Made by a program: the position numbers and the translations under genes
Shown: positions 24,893 through 36,351 of the stretch, piece after piece
Layout: each line of letters begins with the position of its first letter
Position numbering within the stretch: position 1 is the stretch's first letter
Origin: Erythroxylum novogranatense
Lineage: Eukaryota > Streptophyta > Magnoliopsida > Malpighiales > Erythroxylaceae
Assembly: GCA_029891385.1 (NCBI GenBank)
Contig: CM057232.1
Coordinates: forward strand, 68,015,824 to 68,079,823
Reading direction: 5' to 3'
Length of the DNA stretch: 64,000 nucleotides
Notes under the pieces: generated by a model
What the model saw: the letters and a program-made list of their open reading frames with translations, nothing else
Databases searched by the model: none
Told to the model about the DNA's origin: nothing

Positions 24893-25816
24893 TTATATAT
24901 GTGAAGGAGTGAGCCATCGAGGATGGTCACTCACTGAGCTCGCAAAACTCATCCAAAAGTTACAATATTTTTTAGGCTCAGAAGAGTTACCTCGTTAGGT
25001 AAACGAGAGTATAACCATTGCATTCAAGTAAGATGTAGAGGTTGGGACCAGTTTACGTCTATATTTTTATTTTCTTATTTTTATATAAAATTGTATATTC
25101 CGCAATTTTTGTACAATATGTATTCAAATAATTCCATGTGTAATAGCTGGTGAAATTTGGAAATGTTTTGTAAAAGAGATTGATCAAAGTGTAATGACGA
25201 TTGTGATTTTGAGTTTTATGAACCCAAAGTATGAGCCCGATTTGATTATTAATTTCTACATATACATATAATAAATGTGAAAAAATTTGTACTGAGTTTC
25301 AATGAGTTTGGACTGTTCTAGCATGTCACCCTCGTCGGGTATGCAATTGGATATCCCTCAGGATGTCTGGTACATGTCTTGCGAGATGGAGTGCTACAAC
25401 CACCACCTGAAACCAATATTTCTTAGGAGCACTTTAAGAAAATGTTAGATTTAGATAGAGTATAAGAAGAAGAAGAAGGCAAGAAGATCTAGAAAAAGTT
25501 GGGGTTAGGGAGAGAGATGGAAATGGGAATTTATAAGGATAAGGAAAGCCAAATATATTGATCTATGCTCTCTCTACTTAACTAATTTATTAATCATAAA
25601 TAAGGGAAGTGCATCTATTATTAGGAAGCAATATAATGTTAAATAGGGGCCAGGTTCTTGAGGAAGTAATATAAATCTAAAAAACCTTAAATCCACTAAC
25701 TAATTAATTAAATAAAAGAATTACATTTTATGGGTTGAAAATTAGATATAAAATAAACCTAAACCTTTGGAGAAGAAATAACCACTAAAAATGTAATAAA
25801 GCACGTAATCAAGAGA

Positions 25817-25818
<2 letters not shown>

Positions 25819-25878
<60 letters not shown>
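25819..25878. repeat. (AT)30 microsatellite followed by a short (CA) run
   Basis: Sixty uninterrupted bases of AT, then 'cacacacaca'. Creates a false Ile/Tyr frame at 25742-25942. Confidence 0.98.
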
Positions 25879-25881
<3 letters not shown>

Positions 25882-26030
25882 ACACACATATTTCATTTAG
25901 ATAAGAAATCCTCCAAATATTATCTTTGTATTTATGATTCAATAAATTTATAATAGATTTATCATCTAGATTTACATATTTTCTAGCACTAAAATTACAC
26001 TTTCTCCAGGTATTACCATCTACTCTCTAG

Positions 26031-26452
26031 TTGATTAACTTTTATCTCAACCTTGTTAACACCCCTTTAAATGCATTAAGAACTATGAAATTTTATAAAA
26101 TGTTTTACCTTAATACTAGAGAGATCATACAAGTCTATCTCTAACACCCTATTCAGGTCAGGACCCATTTATAATTAGGCTCTCTCAAAATATCAATAAG
26201 TGAATTTAAATAAGAACAAAGCATTAATATAGATTGATTAACTTTTATCTCAACCCTATTAACACCCCTTTAAATGCATTAAGATCTATAAAATTTTATA
26301 AAATGTTTTACCTTAATACTAGAGAGATCATACAAGTCTATCTCTAACACCCTATTCAGGTCATGAGCCTAGTTATAACGATCCGTTTATAACTAGGCTC
26401 TCTCAAAACATCAATAAGTGAATTTAAATAAGAAAAAACATTAATATAGATA
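26031..26452. repeat. Tandem duplication, unit about 203 bp
   Basis: Unit 1 is 26031-26233 and unit 2 is 26234-26452, both starting TTGATTAACTTTTATCTC. Unit 2 has about 16 extra bases near 26365-26385 that add an 'agcctagttata/tataactaggct' inverted repeat. The units otherwise differ at only a few positions. Confidence 0.92.
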
Positions 26453-26485
26453 AATCTACATTAAAATTTATCCAATGATAGTTCA

Positions 26486-26530
26486 ACAACAACACCACCA
26501 ACAACAACAACAACAATAATTATAATAATA
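26486..26530. repeat. (AAC)n / (AAT)n microsatellite
   Basis: Runs of AAC with ACC interruptions, then TAATAATAA. Confidence 0.9.
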
Positions 26531-26611
26531 AAATAAAACTACTAAATCAAGCTAGGTACATTGGCTTTGTTGGAACCGAAACCCAACTATTTAAACTAAC
26601 ACTATCAACCT

Positions 26612-26623
26612 GCTTTGATACCA
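26612..26623 (-). promoter_or_regulatory. Primer binding site (initiator-Met tRNA), family 1
   Basis: Minus strand TGGTATCAAAGC, four bases outside the LTR edge at 26628; one mismatch from the usual TGGTATCAGAGC. It shows that 26628-30955 is a 5' LTR on the minus strand. Confidence 0.78.
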
Positions 26624-27329
26624 TAACTGTTGGGACCCGATCCCGGAGACCGGCGCCCCAACCCGAAAATGGAAGCCAAAACGAAACGAATCACAAAGAG
26701 GCGGAATGAATAAAATGATTGATCACAAAGCGAAACAAATCATTAACGAATCGAAAGCCAACTTGGAAGCAAAGCATACAACAAAGTCAAATCGAATTGG
26801 CTCGGAGACAAACCAAACAAATGATCCAGTCGAATTGAAACACAAATTCCGACATCCGCACAAATATCTTCGAAAAGCGTCAAAATGGTTGCATTGGAAA
26901 CCTTAGACTTAACTGTCCAAAATCCGGTATAAATTTTTTTCTTTTCTTTTCTGTCTTTTCTCATTCCTCAATCCAAATACATTCACATACAATCGCACTA
27001 TCCAATGTCCAATACCCGTTCATTCACATTTTTCCATATACAAATCATGCTTATATCTCAGTTGAACATACAAAAGTTATATAGCGTATCCATGTGCAAT
27101 ACCATAACTCAATAGCCTCATCCAAACCTCATAAATTCAATTACGATTTATACACCATTTCATAAATCAAAGCTTTATACAAATCATAGTGGCATTTTCA
27201 AGCCTTATATGTTACCCATAACCCTAAACCAAAGTACACAATACACAACGATTCTAGACTTCTCAGCAACCATCTAACTTAACAATAATACAATATAAAC
27301 ATATGCAAACAGAGATCTTCATTTTCTTT

Positions 27330-27376
27330 CACCCGATCTTCTTCTCATCACCTGTGGATGGGAATGAAGGGGGGTG
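27330..27376 (-). other. Conserved hairpin, family-1 LTR
   Basis: Minus-strand arms CACCC/GGGTG, CTTC/GAAG and TTCCCATC/GATGAGAA pair around a 7-base loop. Equivalent hairpins lie at 38611-38657 and 43774-43820 and, with different stem bases, at 1429-1483. Confidence 0.6.
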
Positions 27377-28663
27377 AGCTTTACAGCCCATGGGTAACAG
27401 TTTATAACAAATATATAAGCAAAATTCTTGAAATTCTTTTTCTTTTCTGGTCTTAGAAAACATTTCTTTGAAATCCGTAAAGCACATTTTCTAAAAGTTC
27501 CGCTCTTGCTGTAGTCAAATCACAATTGCAAAACGTATGATTTTTAGGCTTTCAGCCATAAACCCATAGGTTGCAAAACATGAATGCATCAACTTGACAA
27601 TTCATAAATGCAATGGCAAATCACATATGCAATGCACACAATTGGCTCAAGAGTTCCATAAACACGACAAAAACCGAAGTTTACCGTAAATACGACGAGT
27701 CTATTTTTCGAATCTCGTAAGCCTTGAGCAGGCGGCCGGGAGAAGGCTAAGGGGGTCAACGTGCACGTGACTTAACGAAATAGGTTCTCTCTCGCCCAAT
27801 CACAATCACATAATCATGCTTAAATCAATTTATCGAATGCTCTTCGAATACACAAAATGCCATGAAATCTTTCGAGGCATAACACAAATGTATTTTGCAA
27901 TTCATCAAAAGTTCATGTATTGAATCAATAATGATTTTTCAAATCAGTCATACAATGATGCAACATTTACGATGCAATTGAAATCAGAAAATCTCTTTGT
28001 TTAAAGAAAGCAGTAGTGGCTTATAAATCTATTATAAACAGGTACCCACCTCGAATCGATGCTAGGAGCTTGTCCTTAGCTTCAATTTGACCATTTCTTC
28101 TTTTATTCTCCCAATTGAAAATTCCCTACACCAATGTCACACAAATTCAACCTCATAAATAACATAATCCTTAATATTGAACTTAGAAAACACTAATTCC
28201 ACACATAATCAAGTCATCTAAATCACCAATTTTCAAAAACCCCAATTCATAAAATTGGGCATAACCCTAATTAATTTCCGTCCAAAATTAAACTCATAAT
28301 TTTAAGCAATCAACAAAATTGACTTCATACTTCACAAACCCATACCATTTTCCATAATTCTAAACCAAAACTTCAAGAGAAACTCAAATCTTAAAAATTA
28401 CTCTTACCTCATTTCCCCTCCATTTTCGGATTTTTCTTGGTTCAAGATGAAGCTCTCTTCATCCTCCACCTTTTTCTCTCTTGAATTAACATAGAAAGCT
28501 TGCTTGAAGACCCCTAAAAATCAAACCCTAGCTCTCTCTCTTTTCTTTCTCCTTCACTCATCCGAAAGTTTCTCTCCCTTCTCTCTTCTCTCTTATTCCC
28601 TTATTCTTTCTTTCCTTTGATTATAAGTTTTGGGCTTCTCCTTCAAACAATGACAGCCCTTTT

Positions 28664-28673
28664 GCTTTTATAG
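28664..28673 (-). promoter_or_regulatory. Probable LTR promoter TATA box
   Basis: Minus strand CTATAAAAGC, followed downstream by a GA-rich leader-like tract with AGCTAGGGTTTGA, typical of plant transcript starts. The other family-1 LTRs have TATA-like sequence at the same place (about 39850-39858 and 45015-45024). If correct, U3 is about 2.3 kb and contains the tandem arrays. Confidence 0.5.
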
Positions 28674-28789
28674 TGCCATGTCATTAAATGACTTAAAATT
28701 GACCCATTTGTCCTTACTCATAAGCCTAAAACTTAACTCTTTAAGTAAACTTCCAAAATTGTCCCTTCCTTTTTGCTTTAAAAACTTTG

Positions 28790-29605
28790 TAGAAATGTCC
28801 CTCTATGTCTTACGAATCTATCGCTTTAAGAATCAGATCGTTTGGAGCTCTATAACTCAAGATATCTCCAAAATACTGAAGTTTGTTCTTCAGACCTGAG
28901 GCTGAACACTACACCTAACTTCTGATCTGAATTTGGAAGTCTTAGAGGCTAAATTGTAGCTCGGCTCCTTCATAACATTTGTAGCCCCATGTCTCTATTT
29001 TAATTATCAACAAGAATCAACTCAATCCGAGCTCTAGAGATCGAGATATATCTAAAATACTGAACACTGTTCAGCCACTACAACACTAGGACTGAACACT
29101 ACACTGAACTTCCGACTCGCATTTGGAAGTCTTAGAGGCTAAATTATAGCTCAGCTCCTTCATAACATTTGTAGACCCATGTCTCTATTTTAATTATCAA
29201 CAAGAATCAACTCAATCCAAGCTTTAGTGATCGAGATATATCCAAAATATTGAACACTGTTCAGCCACTACAACACCAGGACTGAACACTACACTGAAAT
29301 TCCGACCCATATTTGGAAGTCTTAGAGGCTAAATTATATCTCAGCTCCTTCATAAAATTTGTAGCCCCATGTCTATATTTTAATTATAAATAAGAATCAA
29401 CTCAATCCAAGCTCTAGTGATCGAGATATAGCCAAAATACTGAAGACTGTTCAGTCACTACAACACTGGGACTAAACACTACACTAAAATTCCGACCTGC
29501 ATTTGGAAGTCTTAGAGGCTAAATTATAGCTCGGCTCCTTCATAACATTTGTATCCCCATGTCTCTATTTTAATTTTCAAAAAGAATCAGATCGATCAGA
29601 TGTCG
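28790..29605. repeat. 190-bp tandem array in family-1 U3
   Basis: The marker 'ctccttcataacatttgta' or close variants recurs at about 28965, 29155, 29345 and 29535, exactly 190 bases apart each time. Units also share 'ctgaacactacac' and 'gaagtcttagaggctaaatt'. Just over four units are present. Confidence 0.92.
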
Positions 29606-29662
29606 GACGAAGAAGTTATGACCAAAAGAGTGAAGGGAGGTCAAAGTTCGGCCAGAACGAAG

Positions 29663-29820
29663 ATCGGTCGGCCAACAGAGGTCGGTCGGCCATCAGAGGT
29701 CGGTCGGCCAACAGAGGTTGGTCGGCTAACAGAGGTCGGCCAACAGAGGTCGGCTAGCAGAGGTCGGCCAACAGAGTTCAATCGACAGAGGTCGGTCGGC
29801 CAACAGAGGTCGGCCGGCAC
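29663..29820. repeat. GC-rich minisatellite in family-1 LTR
   Basis: About nine imperfect units of 'gtcggtcggccaacagag' (16-18 bp), some shortened. It lies between 'gaagttatgaccaaaag' and 'cataacttttgactcc', the same slot occupied by unrelated GC-rich DNA at 41060-41170 and 56000-56110. The reading frame through it is not a gene. Confidence 0.93.
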
Positions 29821-30955
29821 CCAATCTGACCTTCAAACTTCTAACACTCATAACTTTTGACTCCGAGCTCCAAATTGGACAAACTTGGTACCGTTGGAAA
29901 GATAAAAGAGAGATCTACAATTTTCAAGAGGACTCACAAACAAACTCAGTCTTTAAAGTGGTCAAAAATGAGCTCGAAGATAACTGATCGATAATCTCCT
30001 CAAAACTTTACACAGCACCTCAACTTGAAAACATCATAACTTTTGAACCAGAACTCCAAATTTGACAAACTCGGTGTCTATAGAAAGGAAAAAGAACCCT
30101 CTAAATGGGTCAAAAACTCCACACAAAGGGACTGGTCGATCGGCTTCACACTAAACAGCATCAGAACTTCTAAAAATCATAACTTTCTACTCCCTTGTCC
30201 AATATTTTCGTGCTTTATATCAATGGAAAGATAAAAACAATCTCTACAATGTTCATGAAGGACTCCAAAGCAACTTCAACCTCTAGCTAAGTTAATTTTT
30301 CAATCGAAGTTTCTGCCCTGATAGCCATCACCTAAACAATATCCAAATTTCACATTATCATATCTTTCAACCTCCACAACCAAAAATCGCATATCATACA
30401 TTATTTTAAAGCTATTCAAATTCTCTATAACTTTCAAGTAACGATTTACTCCAATTCAAACCATATCAGTACAGAAATCGCCTCAAAACACAACATATAC
30501 AATCCTACACTTAGAGCATTTTCCAAAATCAAGGCAAAATACACTTAACTTTGAAAGATCATAACTTTCAATCCCGATATCGAAAAATAGCATACTTTAT
30601 GGCTACGAAAAGCTCTCAACATAATCTACAAATTTCATGTAGATCATTTTCTCAAAATCTGCCTAAATCAAAAGTCAACTCTTTACTCCAAAGGTCAAAT
30701 TTCTTAATTCTCCAAAATATAACACTTTCACCAATCATTTCTTGCTTTTCAACTTCCATTTCAATCAACTAGTTCATTTTGACTTTCATAACTCATACAA
30801 CTCTACTCAAATTTCAAAATCATCAAAACCAATCACTTTATTTCTCATCAATCTCCTTTAAGTACAATAACATCTATAACACAATACCTATACAAACACA
30901 CTCATTTAATTCCATTTAATATTTCTAATTTCTACCGAAAGTTTGGGGTCCAACA

Positions 30956-32850
30956 GGTTTAGGCTAAATCCCTAAAAGGTAAGTGTTGCCTATTTATTCA
31001 AAGATCATTCACAAATATAAATTTCATATTAAAAATTAAATGAATTAATACATGCAAAAACAATCCTAGGTTTTCCTCCTATTTAGACATATGAAATAAC
31101 CAGTCACTCATCATGTTTAAACCAATAATCACAACAAAGAAAGAAAAGCAATAATAAATAGAAAGAGTTTTTAAATTTGATATTAATATATTTGATGTTT
31201 GGATGATTTTGATCTCCTTTTCCCTTTAAATTGGTTCCTTCATGCTACTTTAGGGTATTTTGCTCTCTTAACAACTAGACCTATACTAAGAAAGAAAGAA
31301 TATGATAAAATTAGGGTTTTTGTGTTTAAAACAATAAATATTTTGAATTTATAAGTTTCTTTTATAAAATATTTAGAATTAATTAAAATAAAATTGATAT
31401 TTATATAATATTTAAAGGGTTTAGCACTAAATGAGTTATTGGCCCTCTAATTGTACATCACTTGATACAAATTTTACCATTAAAAACTCACAAAAAGATA
31501 CTCATAATAAAAGTAAAATTATAGTCAATGAGTCCCAGTATACAAGGCTCTCCGTTTTGCGAGTGTTGTGGGAGGGACATCAACTATATGTAGACTTCTC
31601 TTTGCATTTTTTACATGGAAGTTATTTCCGTAGCTTGAACTTGTAAGCTTTTAGTCACAAAGGAGTAACCTTATCAGTTACTCCAAGACTTGCCCTCAAT
31701 AAATAAAAATAATATTAAAACTTATAAACGGTGAAAATTTCTCAAAAGGGAAGCAATGAAGGATATATAAAAGGCAAAATAAATGGTTAAAAGGAAAATG
31801 ATAAGATTATAAAGAAGAAACAAAAGGTCAAAAGAACTTAATAGATGTGTTGAAGGACAACTTTTTGGTACAGCGTGTGGACATTTTAAAGACTAGGATT
31901 TCTAGAGAGAATAGAGAAAAGTAACAAATAAGTAAAGGAGGTTAGGATGCCTATTAAATTATAACTGAGATGCTTTTAAAATTTAAAAACTTTTGTCTAA
32001 AATAATTGTAAACCATATGGGACTTGAGAAAAGGAACCTCCATGATAAATATTTAAGTAAGTTAAGAATCTTTTCTTTATAACCGAAGTACAAATTCATC
32101 AAAGAAAAAATATTGTTGATAGCATTATATCTTGGGGTAAACACTTAATTAAATTGACATAATTAATTGAATATAATGAACAAATTGATTGATAGCATCT
32201 CACTATAACAATGTAATTATCAAGCCAATGTAATATAATTATAATATAATTATCCTTTAACAAAGAGAGAAAAGGAGGAGAGCGATATGCATTTTAAATA
32301 TTTCATAACTATCTTTAAAATTGAAGGTCTTGAACTTATATTAAGTTGATTAACAGCCTTTTTATGATTCTTTCCTCCTACTATTGGCCCTAAAAGTTAG
32401 TTTTCTTGTTTATGTCAAAATTTTATTAATTTTATGTTAGATTTGATACATATTTAAAGGTGGAAACAGAAATTTGACTAAGTAGGGACAAGTCATGTAA
32501 ATAATATTTTATAATAAAATTACATTTCAAAATAAATCTTGTTTAAAAATTAAAATAATTATTTTCTAAATGAGAAGAAGTGAGTTTGATCATGATCTCA
32601 TACATTTTAAGCTTGATTTCCATGTTGATTTGATGTTATCGAATAATGATTTTCTTGTCACTTTAAAGTTTTGAGATAATATGTATACATACAATTAATC
32701 AATTGAGATTTCTTAATTTAGTACAAAATATTTGAAATTTATTAATTTAGTAATCAACCTTTCAAAATTCATACAAATAAGATCAAATTATTGTTTTTAT
32801 TCGTTTATGTGAAATTAACTACTACGGAAGTTGAACCCGTGGCGTATTTG
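30956..32850. other. AT-rich intergenic DNA, nothing recognised
   Basis: No LTR termini, coding frames over about 70 codons, or repeats of note. The sequence does not resemble the LTR families. It is likely old intergenic DNA upstream of the host gene. Confidence 0.6.
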
Positions 32851-32860
32851 GGACTCTTTT

Positions 32861-32904
32861 GGCCGTCTTCGGTCAACTCCATGGCCGTCCTCGGTCACTC
32901 CATG
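32861..32904. repeat. Small tandem repeat upstream of the host gene
   Basis: Two units, 22 and 21 bases: 'ggccgtcttcggtcaactccat' split as ggccgtcttcgg + tcaactccat, then ggccgtcctcgg + tcactccat. It is about 300 bases before the TATA box. Confidence 0.85.
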
Positions 32905-33200
32905 GAGCCAACTATCTGCTTACCTTTGCTCCTTGGTCGTCCCAACAGGACAGAAACTACCCCTAATTAAGGCTTGTTGAGAGCGACAAAGAATCGCTCG
33001 GAGTTGGAGAAAAAAGAGAGACAGAATCTTTAATAGTAATAAACAATTTGGATCCACCTCTATCTCTCTCTCTTTCTTTATAGACACACGTCGTCTCCGT
33101 ACAAAAGAACCGAGCTTTTTCTTGTTTTGATAAGAGCACGTACCCTCTTCGGCTCTCAATTGTCTTCATTTTCCTTTGTGGTTTGTCTATTCAGCGTGTT

Positions 33201-33208
33201 TATAAAAG
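33201..33208 (+). promoter_or_regulatory. Probable TATA box of the GT14 gene
   Basis: TATAAAAG on the + strand, about 1.18 kb before the start codon, preceded by a CT-rich patch (33057-33080). The distance is explained if a 5'UTR intron occupies 33311-34177. Confidence 0.45.
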
Positions 33209-33310
33209 TTGGATTTAGTTTCTTTCTCTTAAACTCGCTGTATCTCTTTCTTGTTTTTGTGCACGTCGCAAGAAAACAAAACGTTCTTGAAGTTCCCTGC
33301 AACGAAAAAG

Positions 33311-34177
33311 GTACAATCTTTCTTGTGACTCTTGTATTCTAATAAGTAACTGCTTACCATCTTTGTTGTTAAGTTTATTGTTCTCTTTGCTTCCCTTTTT
33401 CTTTGTCGTGTGTTACTTGTTAAGTTGTGCTTCTGCGCGGCGTGCCGTTTATGCAACTGATTCTTAGATCAGCTTGTTATTTACGGCTGTTTTGTAGTCT
33501 TCCTTCATTTAGTTACTGCTAATCTTTGATTTCGAGGATTTTGGGTTTTTGGTTTCTATCACCTAATCTTTATTTTCTGGAGCGAGGAGGTGCGGTTTTC
33601 TTTTCCTCATTTTGAAAATTGATGGTTGAAGTAGGAGCTGCCATTGCTAGTTTAAATCTATTTTACATGTGATACTGTGATTATCCCAAGATTGTAGATC
33701 TTGCAATCTTGTATTTTTTACATGACTCTGTAAGTTGACACTCAATTTGGTTTGTTGATATTGAAATTTTAACAAATTGCTTCTCTTTTGTTTTGAATTA
33801 TTTGTTCGTAGTTGGTCGATTTTATTGATGTTTTGTTGGTGATGCTTGTGTAACTCACTCTTCTTCATCGTCTTCTTTTCTCTCTATCATTCCAGTATTG
33901 GCGTACTTGGCTTATACTAGCTCTGGGATACGATATCTTCATCTTTATGTTTATTTGAACTCTTTATTAACCAGATAAACCAGATGTTTTATTCAATGCT
34001 TCCGCGCTTTCATTGGTTGAAGAGTTAACATAAGGCAACATAAGTGTTTTTCTAATCGAAACTTTTTCCTAACAATCAAGCTAGATATTTGTGCAAACTT
34101 CTACTCCTCCAGTTGTTGGCTGTTAGCATAAGGCAACACAATTTTCGTGTTCTTTTCTTTTCTTTTTTGTGATATAG
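33311..34177 (+). other. Probable 5'UTR intron of the GT14 gene
   Basis: A donor AAAAAG|GTACAA at 33311 and an acceptor after a pyrimidine-rich stretch (TTTTTTGTGATATAG|GTGG) at 34177 would remove 867 bases between the candidate TATA box and the start codon. The interval is T-rich like plant introns and holds no gene of its own. Inference from sequence signals; other acceptors (for example near 34230 and 34262) are possible. Confidence 0.4.
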
Positions 34178-34377
34178 GTGGTTGATTCAACAGCTGCAAT
34201 TGAACTCTAACTCTTTATATAGCTTCAGGTCGAGTCTTAACCCATAGTCTCACGATATAACAGGTTATCATTATTTCTTGTTCAGCCTCCATTACCTTGA
34301 CTTATTCAATTGGTCTGCAAATTATCAAAAATTGGGATGTGAGGATCTTCCACAGGAGCTCATGATAAGGTCTTGCA

Positions 34378-36351
34378 ATGGGGTCTCTAAATGTTGAGAG
34401 GAAATGGGTTTTCCCTCTTGCCATAAGCTCCCTCGTATGTGTTTTCCTCTTAGGAACATCATTCAACATGGGCCTTGTTTCTTCAATAAACACTATTAAT
34501 CAGGTCTTCAACATCTTCCCAGCTCGTATGAGCCAGAGAAATGAACCACACGGGGAAATAAAAGTTTTATCATCTTCCCCTCCTCATCTCAATGTCACAG
34601 TTACACGATTTGCTTATTTGGTTTCTGGGTCTAAAGGTGATTTGGAGAAGCTTTGGAGGACTCTTCATGCTCTTTACCATCCTCGGAACCAATATGTTGT
34701 GCATTTGGACCTTGAATCCCCAGCTGAGGAAAGACTGGAGCTTGCTTCACGAGTGGAGAAGCATCCAATTTTCTCCAAGGTTGCGAATGTCTTCATGATC
34801 ACCAAGGCTAATATGGTTACCTATAGAGGGCCCACCATGGTCTCTAATACGCTTCATGCTTGTGCAATTCTTCTCCGAAGAAGTAAAGATTGGGATTGGT
34901 TTATCAACCTTAGCGCGTCAGACTACCCTCTGGTAACTCAAGATGGTCAGTCTATTTATCTTCAATTTCATTTACCAGGGTCTAGCTTCCCCTGATTCCT
35001 ATCCTCTCTTTCTTTACATTTCTTTTCTCTGGTATGGAGGACGGAGCATTGTGTATGTGCATAGAGATAACAGAAATTAACTGCTCTGTCATGTGCAGAT
35101 CTTATTCACACATTTTCAACCATAAATAGAAATCTGAATTTTATTGAGCACTCAAGTAAATTAGGCTGGAAGAAGTAAGTTATCAATACTCTCCATCTCT
35201 CTTTATGCATGTGGTAAAATGAAAGCTTTTTGCCCAGTGACTGATTCTTTCTTTCATTGTTCTTTAGGGACAAGCGAGCAATGCCTTTGATCGTAGATCC
35301 TGGCCTTTATTCAACAACCAAGTCAGACATATACTGGGCCACACCACGGAGGACCTTGCCAACAGCATTTAAGTTATTTACAGGTCGGTGCTTATTGTTA
35401 ACCTACTTTTAGGCCGAAAAGGCTGTTCTCTACTATTTGGTTCATTTCAAGATCATACATGTGAGGAAGAAGTTTACCTAGTTTCCTTTTTCTTTATAGT
35501 GGTCATCGTAGCTATTCATGAAATTTGATCACTTAATTAGAAAGTATTACTTGTATTCACAGGCGATCAGAATTTAATATGTTTCTGGTTTGCGTTTAGA
35601 AACATGATTTATGATTGTGTAGGATTCTGTGACAAATAGATCTGTTATAGAGAGATCCCTACCAACGAGTGCAGATGCTGTACAAGAAAACTCCAAGAGA
35701 CTGCACCAAGAAAGTTAGGATCTATAATTTGCATGTCTGCATTCATCAGCAACTTGTATCTGACACATGAAATGGAACATTGCTTAACATTATGAAAGCT
35801 GCATGTTTGCATTCATTGAACTGGGATTTGTGGAAACTATTTGTTTTGCAGGATCAGCGTGGATGGTTCTTACACGGTCTTTCGTGGAGTATTTAATATG
35901 GGGTTGGGATAATCTTCCAAGAACTTTACTTATGTACTACACAAACTTTGTTTCTTCTCCTGAGGGATACTTTCACACGGTAATATGCAATGTGCCAGAG
36001 TTCGCTCAGACAGCTGTCAACCATGACTTGCACTATATTTCTTGGGACTTTCCACCTAGGCAGCATCCGCACACCCTTTCGCTTAATGACACGGACAAGA
36101 TGATTGCTAGTGGTGCTGCATTTGCAAGAAAATTTAAAAGAGATGATCCTGTCTTGAATAAGATTGATCAGGATTTACTTGGCCGGGAGAATGGGAGTTT
36201 CACTCCTGGTGGCTGGTGCTCCGGTAGCCCCAGATGCTCTGAGGTTGGTGATCTGGACAATATTAAACCGGGTCCAGGATCTGAGAGACTTAAACACCTC
36301 ATAGCTAGCGTTGCTTTCTCCGCAAAACTGAAACAAAATCAATGTAAATAG
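34378..36351 (+). CDS. GLCAT14-like: Beta-glucuronosyltransferase, GlcAT14-like (family GT14), four coding exons
   Basis: Exons are 34378-34945, 35099-35174, 35268-35383 and 35852-36351. All introns are GT-AG, and the joined frame is 1,260 bases (419 residues plus stop). The product is a type II Golgi membrane protein: a short cytosolic start, a membrane anchor at about residues 10-31 (FPLAISSLVCVFLLGTSF), then a luminal stem and a Branch (core-2/I-branching) domain from about residue 77 to 330. Conserved segments are FAYLVSGSKGD, INLSASDYPLVTQDD, GSAWMVLTRSFVEY, YYTNFVSSPEGYFHTVICN and FTPGGWCSG near the end. Plant members of this group transfer glucuronic acid to the beta-galactan side chains of arabinogalactan proteins; the exact acceptor here is inferred from the family. 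The length is normal and no damage is seen. The start is the first ATG before the anchor. It is the only intact host gene in the window. Confidence 0.93.

Larger units (their letters stand above)
20700..25398 (+). repeat. Family-2 Gypsy 3' LTR, about 4.7 kb
   Basis: Begins TGTAACATCCCGTTCCC and most likely ends GGAGTGCTACA at 25398. Preceded by a polypurine tract. Homologous in reverse to 16499-19546. Contains palindromic modules at 22325-22490 and 22875-22905, and short tandem duplications at 24107-24160 and 24821-24892. Apparent reading frames (22254-22574 minus, 24391-24930 minus) are low-complexity and do not resemble proteins. The right end is inferred from the terminal CA and the change of sequence character. 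Confidence 0.7.
25399..26611. other. AT-rich interval between two LTRs, probable worn internal domain
   Basis: No coding frame seen. It holds a (AT)30 run, a ~203-bp tandem duplication and an (AAC)n run. Because the primer site at 26612 faces left, the DNA to its left should be internal sequence of the element whose 5' LTR is 26628-30955, but no Gypsy domain can be read. Confidence 0.4.
26628..30955 (-). repeat. Family-1 Gypsy 5' LTR, about 4.3 kb
   Basis: Starts TGTTGGGACCCGATCCC and ends GGGGTCCAACA on the + strand. Homologous along its length to 37982-42521 and 43150-57455. It holds a conserved hairpin (27330-27376), a GA-rich 5'UTR-like tract on the minus strand (28440-28620), a minus-strand TATA box (28664-28673), a 190-bp tandem array (28790-29605), a GC-rich minisatellite (29663-29820) and degenerate 180-200 bp repeats beyond it. 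No protein is encoded. The partner LTR is not in the window. Confidence 0.8.

Noticed and set aside
24391..24930. 179-codon minus-strand frame
   Set aside because: His/Tyr/Ser-rich low-complexity translation of an AT-rich LTR, partly from a tandem duplication; no domain, and no matching frame in the related LTR.
29663..29820. Regular short repeats resembling a CRISPR array
   Set aside because: The units abut with no unique spacers, vary in length, and lie in a plant LTR.
29549..29860. 103-codon frame of repeated Gly-Arg-Pro-Thr-Glu-Val units, looking like a repeat protein
   Set aside because: It is the translation of the GTCGGTCGGCC minisatellite in an LTR. The matching slots in other LTR copies hold unrelated sequence.
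32920..33159. Minus-strand frame overlapping the GT14 promoter
   Set aside because: No recognisable domain; overlaps the CT-rich patch, and the gene with splice signals is on the + strand.
35803..35851. Start of the last GT14 exon placed at the ATG at 35803
   Set aside because: The bases 35803-35851 are the end of intron 3, closing TTTTGCAG; family alignment resumes at GSAWMV right after it.
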